NCBI GenBank assembly: GCA_046081125.1
Contig: JBJTVH010000066.1
Coordinates: forward strand, 1-52,861
Reading direction: 5' to 3'
Length of the DNA: 52,861 nt
Source: JBEIFW01 sp046081125
GTDB lineage: Bacteria; Actinomycetota; Acidimicrobiia; Acidimicrobiales; Ilumatobacteraceae
The translations under genes were made by a program, and so were the position numbers. How positions within the stretch are numbered: the stretch's first letter is position 1; each line of letters begins with the position of its first letter. The notes below the pieces were generated by a model. It saw only the letters and a list, made by a program, of their open reading frames with translations, had not been told where the DNA came from and did not search any database. Below, in pieces: positions 31,794 through 40,491 of this stretch.

Positions 31794-33242
31794 TCAGCGG
31801 TGGTACGAGCGCTTCGCTGCCGTGAACCCGGCCGGCCGGCGCGCCGGATCCGTCGACACCTCGACGGCGAGCGTGCCGTTGTCGTTCACCTGCACGACGG
31901 CGAAACCGACCGCGAAACCTGCGCTGAGCGTGTAGCCGATCCCGTCAGGGGACATGGGCTGCGCCGGACGGGAGAACCCCGCGGGCTGCTTCACGGAGAA
32001 CTCCACCAGCGGGTAGACGACGGCACCGTTCGCCGACTTGAGTTGGTCGGGCGCAGGCAGGCCACCGGATCGGTCGATCATCACCTGCTTCGGGTCTCCC
32101 TTCGGATCGCTCCACCAACCGGTCGAAAAGATCCATGCCTGCTCGTCGACGGGGTGCGGTGCAAGCGTCAGATGGCCCCAGGCGTAGGTCGACTTGCCCG
32201 GAACCGCATTTCCCGGCAACTGGCCGGTGGCGGCGCGCACCAGCTCGACGGGAATCCCGTTGTAACCGATCGTGCCGTCGATGAACCAGCTCCCAGCCGC
32301 CGTGCCCGGCACGTCACGGTCGATGACGCCCCAGCGCGGCTCGACCACGCGCTGCACGCCCGCTTTCAGCGCGTCCCCGGCGCCGTTGGTGAACAGCGGG
32401 AACGGGTCGGCGGTGTACGGCTTCCACGCCTCGCCCGCAGCGTAGGAGAACGGGTTGGCGAATCGGGGCAACCAGGTCGCGCCGTCGAAGATGTTGAAAT
32501 CGAGCGGGTTGTCGGTCTGGGTGCCGATCTCGTCGCCGGCCCGCACGGCCAACGACACCGCCGCGGCACCCTTCGAGCGCACCTCGTCCACATACGGCGC
32601 CAGGACGCCGGTGAGGCGGTTGACCACCATGAACACCGAGACGATCCCGCAACCATGCACGACCGTGACACGGTTCGATGTGGGCGATCCGAGGCTGCTC
32701 ACCTCGATCACCGTGCCGGCGGCGGGAACCCGGATCGTGGCGGCGTCGGCGGCCCGCTCGCTCGCCGGCCGGTCGAGCGCCGTGATGCCGATGTAGAGAT
32801 GGTCGATCGGGGTCACGTGGTCGTAGATCATCATCCCGGCCGGCACCGAGCGGGTGACCTTCGCCGGTTCGATCACCGGCTGGCTGAACCGCACCGGGCC
32901 CCCGGTGCACTCGTCCACCTTGGGTCCGAAGATCTGGGCGAGCGTCGGGTACCACTCGGGTCGCTTGGCGTAACCGCCCGCCAGCGCCGGCGGCAGGTCC
33001 TCCGGCAGGGCGTAGCGGTAGCGCCCGCCCGAGCAGACCGTGATCATCCCGTCGCCGAACCCGAAGGCCCGGTCTTTCGTGCACGCGTTGCCGACGCGGG
33101 CGCTCGCCGCCGCCCCGCCCGCGTCCGACGATCCGCCGCACGCCGCGAGAAGCAAGGGGACGACGCCGAGCAGGGCATGGCGGCGCCCGATCCGGGATCC
33201 TCCGTCGCGTCGTGCGGCCCGGCGTGGGGACGGCATCGTCAT
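31794..33242 (-). CDS. Secreted lipoprotein with a degenerate M23-like (duplicated hybrid motif) fold
   Basis: About 482 residues. The N-terminus has twin arginines (IGRRHALLG), a hydrophobic stretch and a lipobox LLAAC, indicating an exported lipoprotein. The central region (PAAGTVIEVSS, VTVVHGCGIVSVF, VRAGDEIGTQ, LDFNIFDG) follows the strand order of M23 peptidases, but the HxH and HxxxD zinc sites are not intact, so it is probably a binding rather than cutting domain. The ATG at 33242 is chosen because a Tat/lipo signal follows; the longer frame to 33326 is not needed. Function unknown. Confidence 0.72.
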   Translation of the reverse strand: MTMPSPRRAARRDGGSRIGRRHALLGVVPLLLAACGGSSDAGGAAASARVGNACTKDRAFGFGDGMITVCSGGRYRYALPEDLPPALAGGYAKRPEWYPTLAQIFGPKVDECTGGPVRFSQPVIEPAKVTRSVPAGMMIYDHVTPIDHLYIGITALDRPASERAADAATIRVPAAGTVIEVSSLGSPTSNRVTVVHGCGIVSVFMVVNRLTGVLAPYVDEVRSKGAAAVSLAVRAGDEIGTQTDNPLDFNIFDGATWLPRFANPFSYAAGEAWKPYTADPFPLFTNGAGDALKAGVQRVVEPRWGVIDRDVPGTAAGSWFIDGTIGYNGIPVELVRAATGQLPGNAVPGKSTYAWGHLTLAPHPVDEQAWIFSTGWWSDPKGDPKQVMIDRSGGLPAPDQLKSANGAVVYPLVEFSVKQPAGFSRPAQPMSPDGIGYTLSAGFAVGFAVVQVNDNGTLAVEVSTDPARRPAGFTAAKRSYHR

Positions 33243-33341
33243 ACAGGCTCCATCGGTCGCGGACGGCGGCCCCACACGATACTGCGGCGATTCGTCCCCA
33301 CCGGGTGATCGGGCTCGACGACGCACGCCGTTCGGCGCAAC

Positions 33342-34060
33342 TCAGCGGGACCCGGGTGTCGCGCGCGTTCTCGGTCGGATCGCTCGTGCCCACAACCCGG
33401 CGACGTCGCGCAGCGAGCGAGGGTGGTGGATCGCAAGGTCGACCCCCGCGGGCACCGCTGCGAGCCAGCGCCGCTGTTGCGCGCGGTCCCGCAGGACGAA
33501 GTACCGGTTGACGCGATCGATCTCGCGCTGCCGGTACGCCAGGCCGTCACGGCGGGCGCGCTCGAGAATCGGGTCCGCAGCGGTCCACGTCGCCTGCTCG
33601 GCCAGGTATTGGAGCAGCAACTCCTGGTTGTCGGCGACGTTGCCGCCGCCGCCCCCACCGGGGTGCATCCGGTACTCGGCGATCACCGCCTGGTGCTCGG
33701 CGGCGTCGGTGTGCCGGGACAGGCGCAGGTAGAAGTCCAGGTCCTCCACGAAGCGCAGGCCGGGGGTGAACCCCCCGATGGCACGGAAGGCGTCGGCGCT
33801 CACCAGCACGACGGCGGGCGGCACGATCCATGATCGCCGCAGGAGCCGCTCCACGCTGGTGCGACCGGTCGGACGCTCTCGCAGGGCAGGCCGATCACGG
33901 CGCCGTCCTCGTCGATGAGCCGCGCCATCCCCGCCGACCAGGCGAGACCCGGCGCATCGACCAACGACTGCAGGCCGGCCGCGAACGCACCCGGCAGCAG
34001 CCGGTCGTCGTGGTCGAGGAAACACAGCAGGTCGACGTCACCGTCGGCGAGATCGCCAAG
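33342..34060 (-). pseudogene. Glycosyltransferase family 2 remnant
   Basis: Two minus-strand frames together read as the C-terminal two-thirds of a GT2 enzyme. The first gives DLLCFLDHDDRLLPGAFAAG and GLAWSAGMARLIDEDGAV; after a shift near 33880-33893 the other gives RPTGRTSVERLLRRSW, RAIGGFTPGLRFVEDLDFYL and RYFVLRDRAQQRRWL. The first 70 or so residues including the nucleotide-binding start are missing, cut at the junction with the ACR3 fragment. No intact partner gene is nearby. Confidence 0.7.
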
Positions 34061-34591
34061 AGCGTGGTGATCTTCCTCGGCATCCCGCTGCTGGCCGGCT
34101 TCTGCACCCGTCTGATCGGGGTGGCGGCGAAGGGTGCCGATTGGTACGACCGGCGGTTCTGCCCGCGCATCGGGCCGATCGCCCTCTACGGCTTGCTGTT
34201 CACCATCGTGATCCTGTTCGCCCTCCAGGGCGAGACGATCACCGGCCGCCCGTTCGACGTGGCCCGCATCGCGCTGCCGTTGCTCGCCTACTTCGCCGTC
34301 ATGTGGTTCGGCTCGTTCGCCGTCGGGTTCCGTCTCGGCTTGCCGTACGACCGCAACGCATCGGTCGCGTTCACGGCAGCCGGGAACAACTTCGAGCTCG
34401 CGATCGCGGTCGCCATCGGGGTGTTCGGAGTCTCCTCGGGCCAGGCGCTGGCCGGGGTGGTCGGGCCGCTGATCGAGGTGCCCGTCCTCGTCGGCCTCGT
34501 CTACGTGGCGCTCGCTGCGAAGCGCCGGTTCTACGACCGCTCGCCTCGCTCGGAGCGGCCCGGCATGCTGCCGTCGGACGGCCCTGGGTAG
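34036..34591 (+). pseudogene. ACR3-type arsenite efflux permease, C-terminal fragment
   Basis: From EIAKSVVIFLGIPLLAGF on, this plus-strand frame matches the second half of ACR3 (bile acid:sodium symporter superfamily). Helices include IALYGLLFTIVILFALQG, LPLLAYFAVMWFGSFAVGF and the conserved AFTAAGNNFELAIAVAIG. About 185 of some 350 residues remain; the frame continues upstream only as antisense of the glycosyltransferase remnant. No arsR or arsC gene is present. The fragment is very unlikely to transport. Confidence 0.75.
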
Positions 34592-34602
34592 GGTCCCGGG
34601 TC

Positions 34603-35055
34603 ATGACCACGTGGGCAGACGTCGTGCGCTTGGCCCAGGACGGCAATGCGATCCCGCCACGGCGGGTCGAGCGAACCGACGAAGAATGGCGGTCGCTGCT
34701 CGAGCCGCTCTCGTACCAGGTGACCCGCCACGCCGGGACGGAGCGGGCCTTCAGCAACGACATGTGCAGCCGGTTCGAGCCCGGGCAGTACACGTGCGTG
34801 TGCTGCGAGACCCTGCTGTTCGATGCCGCCGAAAAGTTCGAATCGGGCACCGGATGGCCGTCGTTCACCGCGCCCGTGGCCGATGACGTGATCGCTTACC
34901 ACATCGACCGGGCGTACGGCATGGTGCGCGTCGAGACGATCTGCAGCGTGTGCGACGCCCATCTCGGCCACGTCTTCCCGGACGGCCCGCCTCCGACCGG
35001 GCTGCGCTACTGCATGAACGCAGCGGCGTTGCGCAAGGTGAGCGCCGACCACTGA
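34603..35055 (+). CDS. msrB: Peptide-methionine (R)-S-oxide reductase
   Basis: A 150-residue MsrB. Zinc cysteines are in YTCVCC and CSVCDAHLGH, the catalytic Cys is in GLRYCMNAAAL, and a possible recycling Cys is in NDMCSRF. SGTGWPSF and GHVFPDGP are family hallmarks. It repairs oxidised methionine in proteins. TAGGGT (34589-34594) ends 8 nt before the ATG, fitting a leaderless transcript, and lies in the end of the ACR3 remnant. Confidence 0.95.
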   Translation: MTTWADVVRLAQDGNAIPPRRVERTDEEWRSLLEPLSYQVTRHAGTERAFSNDMCSRFEPGQYTCVCCETLLFDAAEKFESGTGWPSFTAPVADDVIAYHIDRAYGMVRVETICSVCDAHLGHVFPDGPPPTGLRYCMNAAALRKVSADH

Positions 35056-35062
35056 GCGCCCC

Positions 35063-35950
35063 TCACGACGGGGAGGACCGCCCGGTGAGCACGGGCAGCA
35101 GCGCAGCGGCCACGGCTTCGGGGCGCTCCTCGTGCGGGAACAGCGCCGCCCCTGCGATCACCGCGAGGCGTGCGTCGGCGAAGGTGCCCACCATCGCTCG
35201 GGCGCGCTCGACCGGGAAGAACGCGTCGTGCTCACCCCAGACCAGTTGCACGGGTACGTCGATGCGGGCGTGCAACGCGCCGAGGGCGCGCACGAGCTCG
35301 TAGCGGAAGCTCCGCACGAGCTGCTGTGCGGCCCAGCGATGGTCGGCCGAGCGCCGCAGCGGCGCAAGGAAGAACTCGTCGAACTCGCCGTCGAGCAGGG
35401 ATCGGTCACGAAACGCACCGCCGAGCAGCAATCCGTTGCGCCGCAATCGGTGCCGTCCCGCGATCCATCCGAGCGCTGCGCCGTAGCCGGGCAGGTGACG
35501 ACCGGCCAGGAACGCCCGGAACCGCCACGTCGAGCCCTGGGGTTGCTCGGTGTCGATCAACGCCATCGCCGACACCCGGGGGTCGCCGGCGAGCGCATGG
35601 CGGGCGATCATGCCGCCGCTGTCGTGACCCACGACCGCGACCCGGGTGAGGCCGAGCGCCTCGAACACGCCGGCGACGGTCCGGATGTGCTCGTCGAGCG
35701 TCAGCGTCGTCGAGCGATCGAACCGGCTCGAGCCCGCGCCGGGCAGATCGATGAGATGGCAGGTGACGTGCTCGACCAGGTGGGGGAGCAGCGCGCGGAA
35801 CGTCGCGCTCGACGCCGGCCAACCGTGCACGAACAACACGTCGGGCCCCTGACCCACGACCCGGTAGGCCACTTCGCCGGCTGCGGTGGCGACGAAGCGG
35901 TCGGGGGGACGGCGAAACAGCTCGGACGCTGCTGCCGCATCGAGGCTCAT
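35063..35950 (-). CDS. Alpha/beta hydrolase, epoxide hydrolase/haloalkane dehalogenase type
   Basis: A 295-residue hydrolase. HGWPASSATFRALLPHL holds the oxyanion HG, the nucleophile elbow is GHDSGG with Asp (not Ser), the acid is in WGEHDAFF, and the His is in FPHEERPEAV. An Asp nucleophile points to epoxide hydrolase, fluoroacetate or haloalkane dehalogenase chemistry. The ATG at 35950 gives a normal length, and upstream sequence is the regulator's control region. It is divergent from a TetR gene, which probably controls it. Confidence 0.88.
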   Translation of the reverse strand: MSLDAAAASELFRRPPDRFVATAAGEVAYRVVGQGPDVLFVHGWPASSATFRALLPHLVEHVTCHLIDLPGAGSSRFDRSTTLTLDEHIRTVAGVFEALGLTRVAVVGHDSGGMIARHALAGDPRVSAMALIDTEQPQGSTWRFRAFLAGRHLPGYGAALGWIAGRHRLRRNGLLLGGAFRDRSLLDGEFDEFFLAPLRRSADHRWAAQQLVRSFRYELVRALGALHARIDVPVQLVWGEHDAFFPVERARAMVGTFADARLAVIAGAALFPHEERPEAVAAALLPVLTGRSSPS

Positions 35951-36005
35951 CGAGCCACCCCTGAAGTCGATCGGCGCACGTTGTCGGGCACGGCATCCCC
36001 CTGTG

Positions 36006-36050
36006 TTGTAGTGACTGCTACGTATGGTACCCGGGATGCCTCGGTAACCT
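36006..36050 (+). promoter_or_regulatory. Divergent control region with candidate TetR operator and -10 box
   Basis: The 108-bp gap between hydrolase and TetR contains GTAGTGACTGCTAC (inverted GTAG/CTAC arms), then TACGTA and GGTACC palindromes. TAACCT (36045-36050) ends 8 nt before the TetR ATG, suggesting a leaderless transcript. An operator here would let the regulator repress both genes. Confidence 0.45.
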
Positions 36051-36058
36051 CCACGGCG

Positions 36059-36601
36059 ATGGGGCCCAAACACTCCCGCCAGGAGGTGCTCGCCGGCGCC
36101 GTCGCCGTCGCCTTCGGCGAGGGGCTGAGCGCGTTGAGCTTCGGCCGGGTCGCCGCACAGCTCGGGATCAGCGATCGGATGGTCGTCTACTACCTGCCCA
36201 CCAAGCAGGACCTCGTGACCGCCGTCCTCGGCGAGGTGGGCACCCAGCTCCAGGCGGTCCTCGCCCCGGCCTTCACCGCGCCCGCAGCCGACCATCGCTC
36301 GCTCGCTCGCACCGCGTGGCGGGCGCTCGACGGCCCCGAGGCCGACGCCACCTTCGCCGTGTTCCTCGAAGCCCTCGGCCTTGCCGCGGCGCGCCGGGAG
36401 CCCTACCGCAGCGTCGTGCCCGTGCTGCTCGACGCCTGGATCGCGTGGGCGGCCACCTTGCTCACCGGGACACCGGCCCGCCGGCGGGCCGAGGCGAGCG
36501 CAGCGATCGCACTCCTCGACGGGCTGCTCGTGGTGCGCCACGTCGCCGGCCGGGACGCCGCCGACCGGGCCGCCCGACAACTCGGCCTCGCCGGGCGGTA
36601 G
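36059..36601 (+). CDS. TetR-family transcriptional regulator
   Basis: A 180-residue regulator. The N-terminal helix-turn-helix (residues about 5-50) reads RQEVLAGAVAVAFGEGLSAL, FGRVAAQLGISDRMVVYYLP and TKQDLVTAVL. The C-terminal ligand domain is helical and Ala-rich. It is adjacent and divergent to the hydrolase, the classic local-regulator layout. The ligand is unknown. Confidence 0.88.
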   Translation: MGPKHSRQEVLAGAVAVAFGEGLSALSFGRVAAQLGISDRMVVYYLPTKQDLVTAVLGEVGTQLQAVLAPAFTAPAADHRSLARTAWRALDGPEADATFAVFLEALGLAAARREPYRSVVPVLLDAWIAWAATLLTGTPARRRAEASAAIALLDGLLVVRHVAGRDAADRAARQLGLAGR

Positions 36602-36642
36602 GCCCGGTGAAGGCACCGTGCGGACGGCTACGGTCGGCGTCC

Positions 36643-36948
36643 ATGTCCGGCCCCGCCATCATCGCCAAGATCACCGCCGCCCCGGGTAAGCGCGCCGAGC
36701 TCATCGCTGCGCTGCAGGGTGCGCTCGCCAACGCCGAGACCGAGCCCGGCACCCTCGTCTACCTGCTGCACGAGGACACCGCCGACGAGAACGGCGTGTG
36801 GTTCTACGAGCGCTACGCCGACGACGCGTCGCTCGCTGCGCACGGCGCGAGCGAGTTCATGAAGAGCTTCGGCAAGTCGCTCGCCGGGCTCACCGAGGGC
36901 CGGCCGCAGCTCACCTTCCTGCGCACGGTCGGCGGCAAGGGCGCCTGA
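36643..36948 (+). CDS. Antibiotic biosynthesis monooxygenase (ABM)-domain protein
   Basis: A 101-residue ferredoxin-like dimeric alpha-beta-barrel protein: AIIAKITAAPGKRAELIAAL, PGTLVYLLHEDTAD, WFYERYADDASLAAHGAS and FMKSFGKSLAGL. The ABM/YgiN group includes quinol monooxygenases and heme-degrading enzymes; the heme-type residues are not evident. TACGGT (36629-36634) ends 8 nt before the ATG, so it is probably transcribed on its own as a leaderless message. Confidence 0.88.
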   Translation: MSGPAIIAKITAAPGKRAELIAALQGALANAETEPGTLVYLLHEDTADENGVWFYERYADDASLAAHGASEFMKSFGKSLAGLTEGRPQLTFLRTVGGKGA

Positions 36949-37029
36949 CGCGGCAGCGGCCGGGGCCGTGTCATCGATGAACGTGGCCGCACCCGGCGTG
37001 ACGACTGCACCTCCGCACGAATCGGGTTC

Positions 37030-39468
37030 CTAGGGGACACATTGCCGGTAGTGGGCCGTCAGCGCCTCCTCCAAGCGAGCTCGATGCTCGGCAATGGTGG
37101 CCCACAGGGGGTGGGACTCGGTTGGCGCACTGATCAGCTCGTCGAGCCGGGCAGCGATGGCGTCGACCCGGGTGGTTGCTCCGGTCGCGCTCGGCTCTGC
37201 GAGGGCCGCTCGCATCTCGCCGATGATCATTCGATCGGCGGCGGCCGACAGTGCCTGCGCAAGCTCGAACTTCGCAGTCCGAAGCTGATCGAACGTGTCG
37301 TCGTCGTGACCAGGCTGGTCCTTGGCAAGCAGGGAATGTGAGCCCGCCGCAGGAGCACCAGGCGTGGCTCCTGCGATCGTGTCGCGAGTCTCGTGCTCCA
37401 TGCGTTCGGCGATCGAACGGAGCAGGGCGACCCCGTCCGCACTCAGCAGGTAATCGAGCGCCAAACCGGAGAGGGCCCCATCCCCGAAGGCGCGAGCGCC
37501 CGAGAGCGCACCGGCAACAGCCCCGGAGCCGTCATCATGTGCGGTCAACGAACCCCACGTGCCGCCCACCGCACCCGAGACCGCACCTGTCACGAGGCCG
37601 CCGACTCCGCCGGCGCCGGCCGCGAGCGCTCCGAGCCACGTGTGCTCGCCGTCGCCGTCGACTGCGTGTCCGGCTGCGGACACACCTTCGGCATAGCCGG
37701 TTCCGGCCCCGACAATCGCTCCGCCGACCAAGCCTCCGACGGCACCCAGCCCGCCGGCCACTCCGCCGCCCAAGTTCCGCAAGAGCCAGTGATTGTTCGG
37801 GTTGTCGGCACCGAGTTGCTCGCGCAGCCATCCGGTCCCTGCGCCACCAGCGATCGCGCCCGCCACTGCGGGGTCCCGAAGGCCGGCCGCTCCGAGACCA
37901 CGCTGACCGGCCGCCCGAAACAGGTGCCCCAGGGTGCCGGTCTCGTCGTGTTGGGACTCGTCTGCCGGCGGCGATAGATCGCCCGCTCGTACGTCCGCAG
38001 CCGACGGGAGGTCGCCGCGGCTGCCCAGGTGGCGCAGGAGCGGCAGTTCGGCGGCGATCTCGTCAGCCAGCCCACGGACCTTGTGGGCAATCGCATGCGT
38101 CTCGTCCGTCGGACCGAACGTCGCCGTCGTGAGGCTCTCGGACTGTTCGAGTTCGGCGAGTCCGCTGTTGAAGCGGGCCTCGCCGATGGCCATCTCGATG
38201 AAGTTCGAGTGCGACCAGAAGTCCTCCAACGCATGGGATGCTCGCCCGAGTCGCTCGAAGGATGCAGCCGGTGCCCCCGTCGAGAGCGTCGATGTGTCGG
38301 GATGAGCCGTGCGCACGTGCGCAGCGGTTTCGGCGCCGACCGGCGCCGAGTCTCCCCCCGACGCACGAGAGGAGCGCTCGAGACGGTCGGCCTCGGGCCG
38401 GATGACCGCCAGCCGACTGCGTGAAGCCGCGGCCGCATCTGCAGCTGTTCCCGTGAGTGGAGTGTCCGGGAACGCAAGGGCAACCGCCTCGATGAGCATC
38501 TGCTTGATGTACTCACGGGAAATGAACAGGTGCGGATGGGTGACATCGGCCGGAATAGTGAGCTCGACCCGGCGCTGTTCGATGAACCGCACCAGCTCGT
38601 TCGTGCTGTCACCAGGGTTGTCCATGTGCTCCCAGAAGGCATACCCCCCGAACGAGCGTGTGGTCTTGAACGCGTCGACCCCCATCACCTCGACCTGGTC
38701 GAGCAGCGCGCTGCACACGCTCATGAAATCCCGCTCGGCCGTGGCCACGACGCGCTCGCGATCCGGACCGGGCGTGTCGTGATCGGCGGCGGCAAGCTTC
38801 ACCCGCTTCCAGGACGAGATGACGTTGGCGAGCGCCGGATGGACCTGGGACAAATCACGCTCCCAGTTGGCCTGGTAGATCATCCCGATCTCCTCGGCGG
38901 TAAACCCTCCTCCCGAAGGCCCGGCCAAAGCGTTCACCACCGAAGCGCGGTGAAACCGAGGATCGAAGTAGTGCGTTGTCCGAAGTGCCGACGACGAAGG
39001 GCGGGCGGACCACGACCCGCGAGAGCTCGGCTGCGTGAGTGCACGGTGCGCAGCCGCATCGGCAGCCCGTTCACGTTCGGCCCGGGTCGTCGCAGCGGGC
39101 TCGCCGAGCGCAAGGTGGGCGAGTTCATGCGCCGCGACATGGCGTTCGTCTGCGGATATGACACCACCCCGCAACGCAACCTCGTCGGCGTACGCCATGC
39201 CGAGCATGGGGGACGGAACGTCCGGTGCGTGCGCTCGCACGGGTACGTCCGTCACGTCGATACCCGTCGCGTTGCTCACGCGAAAGCGAAGCTCGTTGAC
39301 CGGCTGCTCAGGATCGAGGAGCCGCTGAACTGCGCGGTTGCCGGCCTGACGTTGCAGGAGCAACAAACGATCCGAGGCGGTTCCGACGCGGCCGCTAGCC
39401 CGGGGCGCGACCTCTGTTCGGGCACGCCACTCCGGTCGGCGACTCGCCTGAGAAGCGCGCGACAGCAT
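37030..39468 (-). CDS. DUF4157-domain protein with Het-C-like and glycine-zipper regions, eCIS cargo/toxin-like
   Basis: An 812-residue protein. Residues 38-51 (LQRQAGNRAVQRLL) match the AGN leader found in proteins linked to extracellular contractile injection systems. DUF4157 follows, with HELAH at 114-118. A middle region (about 270-435) carries FWEHMDNPGDS, HPHLFISREYI and LGRASHALEDFWSHSNFIEM, resembling Het-C/zinc phospholipase-C folds. Residues about 530-670 contain long Gly/Ala zippers (GGGVAGGLGAVGGLVGGAIV) that could insert into membranes. There is no signal peptide. Local base and codon use is less GC-rich than the neighbours, hinting at acquisition. No eCIS structural or immunity gene lies in the window. 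Confidence 0.8.
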   Translation of the reverse strand: MLSRASQASRRPEWRARTEVAPRASGRVGTASDRLLLLQRQAGNRAVQRLLDPEQPVNELRFRVSNATGIDVTDVPVRAHAPDVPSPMLGMAYADEVALRGGVISADERHVAAHELAHLALGEPAATTRAERERAADAAAHRALTQPSSRGSWSARPSSSALRTTHYFDPRFHRASVVNALAGPSGGGFTAEEIGMIYQANWERDLSQVHPALANVISSWKRVKLAAADHDTPGPDRERVVATAERDFMSVCSALLDQVEVMGVDAFKTTRSFGGYAFWEHMDNPGDSTNELVRFIEQRRVELTIPADVTHPHLFISREYIKQMLIEAVALAFPDTPLTGTAADAAAASRSRLAVIRPEADRLERSSRASGGDSAPVGAETAAHVRTAHPDTSTLSTGAPAASFERLGRASHALEDFWSHSNFIEMAIGEARFNSGLAELEQSESLTTATFGPTDETHAIAHKVRGLADEIAAELPLLRHLGSRGDLPSAADVRAGDLSPPADESQHDETGTLGHLFRAAGQRGLGAAGLRDPAVAGAIAGGAGTGWLREQLGADNPNNHWLLRNLGGGVAGGLGAVGGLVGGAIVGAGTGYAEGVSAAGHAVDGDGEHTWLGALAAGAGGVGGLVTGAVSGAVGGTWGSLTAHDDGSGAVAGALSGARAFGDGALSGLALDYLLSADGVALLRSIAERMEHETRDTIAGATPGAPAAGSHSLLAKDQPGHDDDTFDQLRTAKFELAQALSAAADRMIIGEMRAALAEPSATGATTRVDAIAARLDELISAPTESHPLWATIAEHRARLEEALTAHYRQCVP

Positions 39469-39547
39469 GGCGCAAGGCTACGCGCTGCGCCCGGGCAGCA
39501 CGTCCTTGTTTTGTGCGGCTACCGGTGAGCGAGCGCCGGGCCGGGGC

Positions 39548-40420
39548 TTAGGCGCTCGCCGGCCGCACGACCCGCTCGCCGAACTCGGCGAGCCGATCGA
39601 GCCCGCCGGGGCCGGCGAAGAAGAACGCCGGCACCATCGCCCGGCCCACGCCGAGCGCCTCGAACTGCTCGATCCCGGCGAGCGGATCGGCCATCTGCTG
39701 GCCGAACATGGCGTTGATCTCGATGCCGGCGGGATCGCGTCCGGCCCGTTCGGCCGCCGTGCGCACCTTCCCGATCAATGCCCCGAGCCGGGCGGCGTCA
39801 CCCTCACCGGGGAAGAACCCGTCGGCGATGCGCACGGCGCGTGCGATCGCCGCGTCGGTGTCGCCCCCGACGAGGATCGGGATCGACGCCTGGACGGGCC
39901 TCGGGCTGCAGGTGACCGGATCGAAGTCGACGAACTCACCGTGGAACTCCGCGAGCGGCCCGGCCCACAGCGCCCGCATCGCAGCGACGTACTCGTCGTT
40001 GCGGGCGCCTCGCCGCTCCCACGGCACGCCGAGGGCGTCGAACTCCTCCTGGAGCCACCCGACCCCGAGGCCCAGCTCCACCCGACCGCCGCTGAGGCGA
40101 TCGAGCGTGGCGAGCTCCTTCGCCAGCACCAACGGGTTGCGCTGGGGCACGATCAGGATGCAGGTGCCCAGACGCAGGGTCGGCGCGGCGGCCGCTGCGA
40201 ACGCCAGCCAGATCAACGGGTCCGGGATCGGGGTGTCGTTCGCCGCCGGGATCTTCCCGTCGGCGGTGTACGGATACGGGGACTCGATCCGCCCGGGCAG
40301 CACCACGTGCTCGCCACCCCACAACGACTCGAACCCGGCCGCCTCCGCCGCACGGCACACGGCCATGGCCGCGTCGTGCTCGAACCCGATGCTGCTGGCG
40401 AACGCGAGACCGAACTTCAC
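39548..40420 (-). CDS. LLM-class F420-dependent oxidoreductase
   Basis: A 290-residue luciferase-like enzyme from a GTG. Features are FESLWGGEHVVLPGR, the TLRLGTCILIVPQRNPLVLAKELATLDRLSGGR signature in pieces, LGLGVGWLQEEFDALGVPW, and IPILVGGDTDAA. These fit the mycobacterial F420-dependent group. It probably reduces or oxidises a small organic substrate. It is divergent from the OYE-family gene at 40492. Confidence 0.9.
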   Translation of the reverse strand: MKFGLAFASSIGFEHDAAMAVCRAAEAAGFESLWGGEHVVLPGRIESPYPYTADGKIPAANDTPIPDPLIWLAFAAAAAPTLRLGTCILIVPQRNPLVLAKELATLDRLSGGRVELGLGVGWLQEEFDALGVPWERRGARNDEYVAAMRALWAGPLAEFHGEFVDFDPVTCSPRPVQASIPILVGGDTDAAIARAVRIADGFFPGEGDAARLGALIGKVRTAAERAGRDPAGIEINAMFGQQMADPLAGIEQFEALGVGRAMVPAFFFAGPGGLDRLAEFGERVVRPASA

Positions 40421-40491
40421 ACCGGGAACCTACCCCGGGTTGCCCTAGGGTGCCGCCGCCCCCGCCGGGGGGCTCCGCAGGAGGGGTCTCG

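Noticed and set aside
34036..34591. Intact arsenic resistance gene
   Set aside because: About half of ACR3 is missing, and there are no arsR or arsC partners.
37030..39468. Classing the DUF4157 protein as a simple secreted metalloprotease
   Set aside because: There is no signal peptide, and the AGN leader, Het-C-like motif and glycine zippers are not explained by that.
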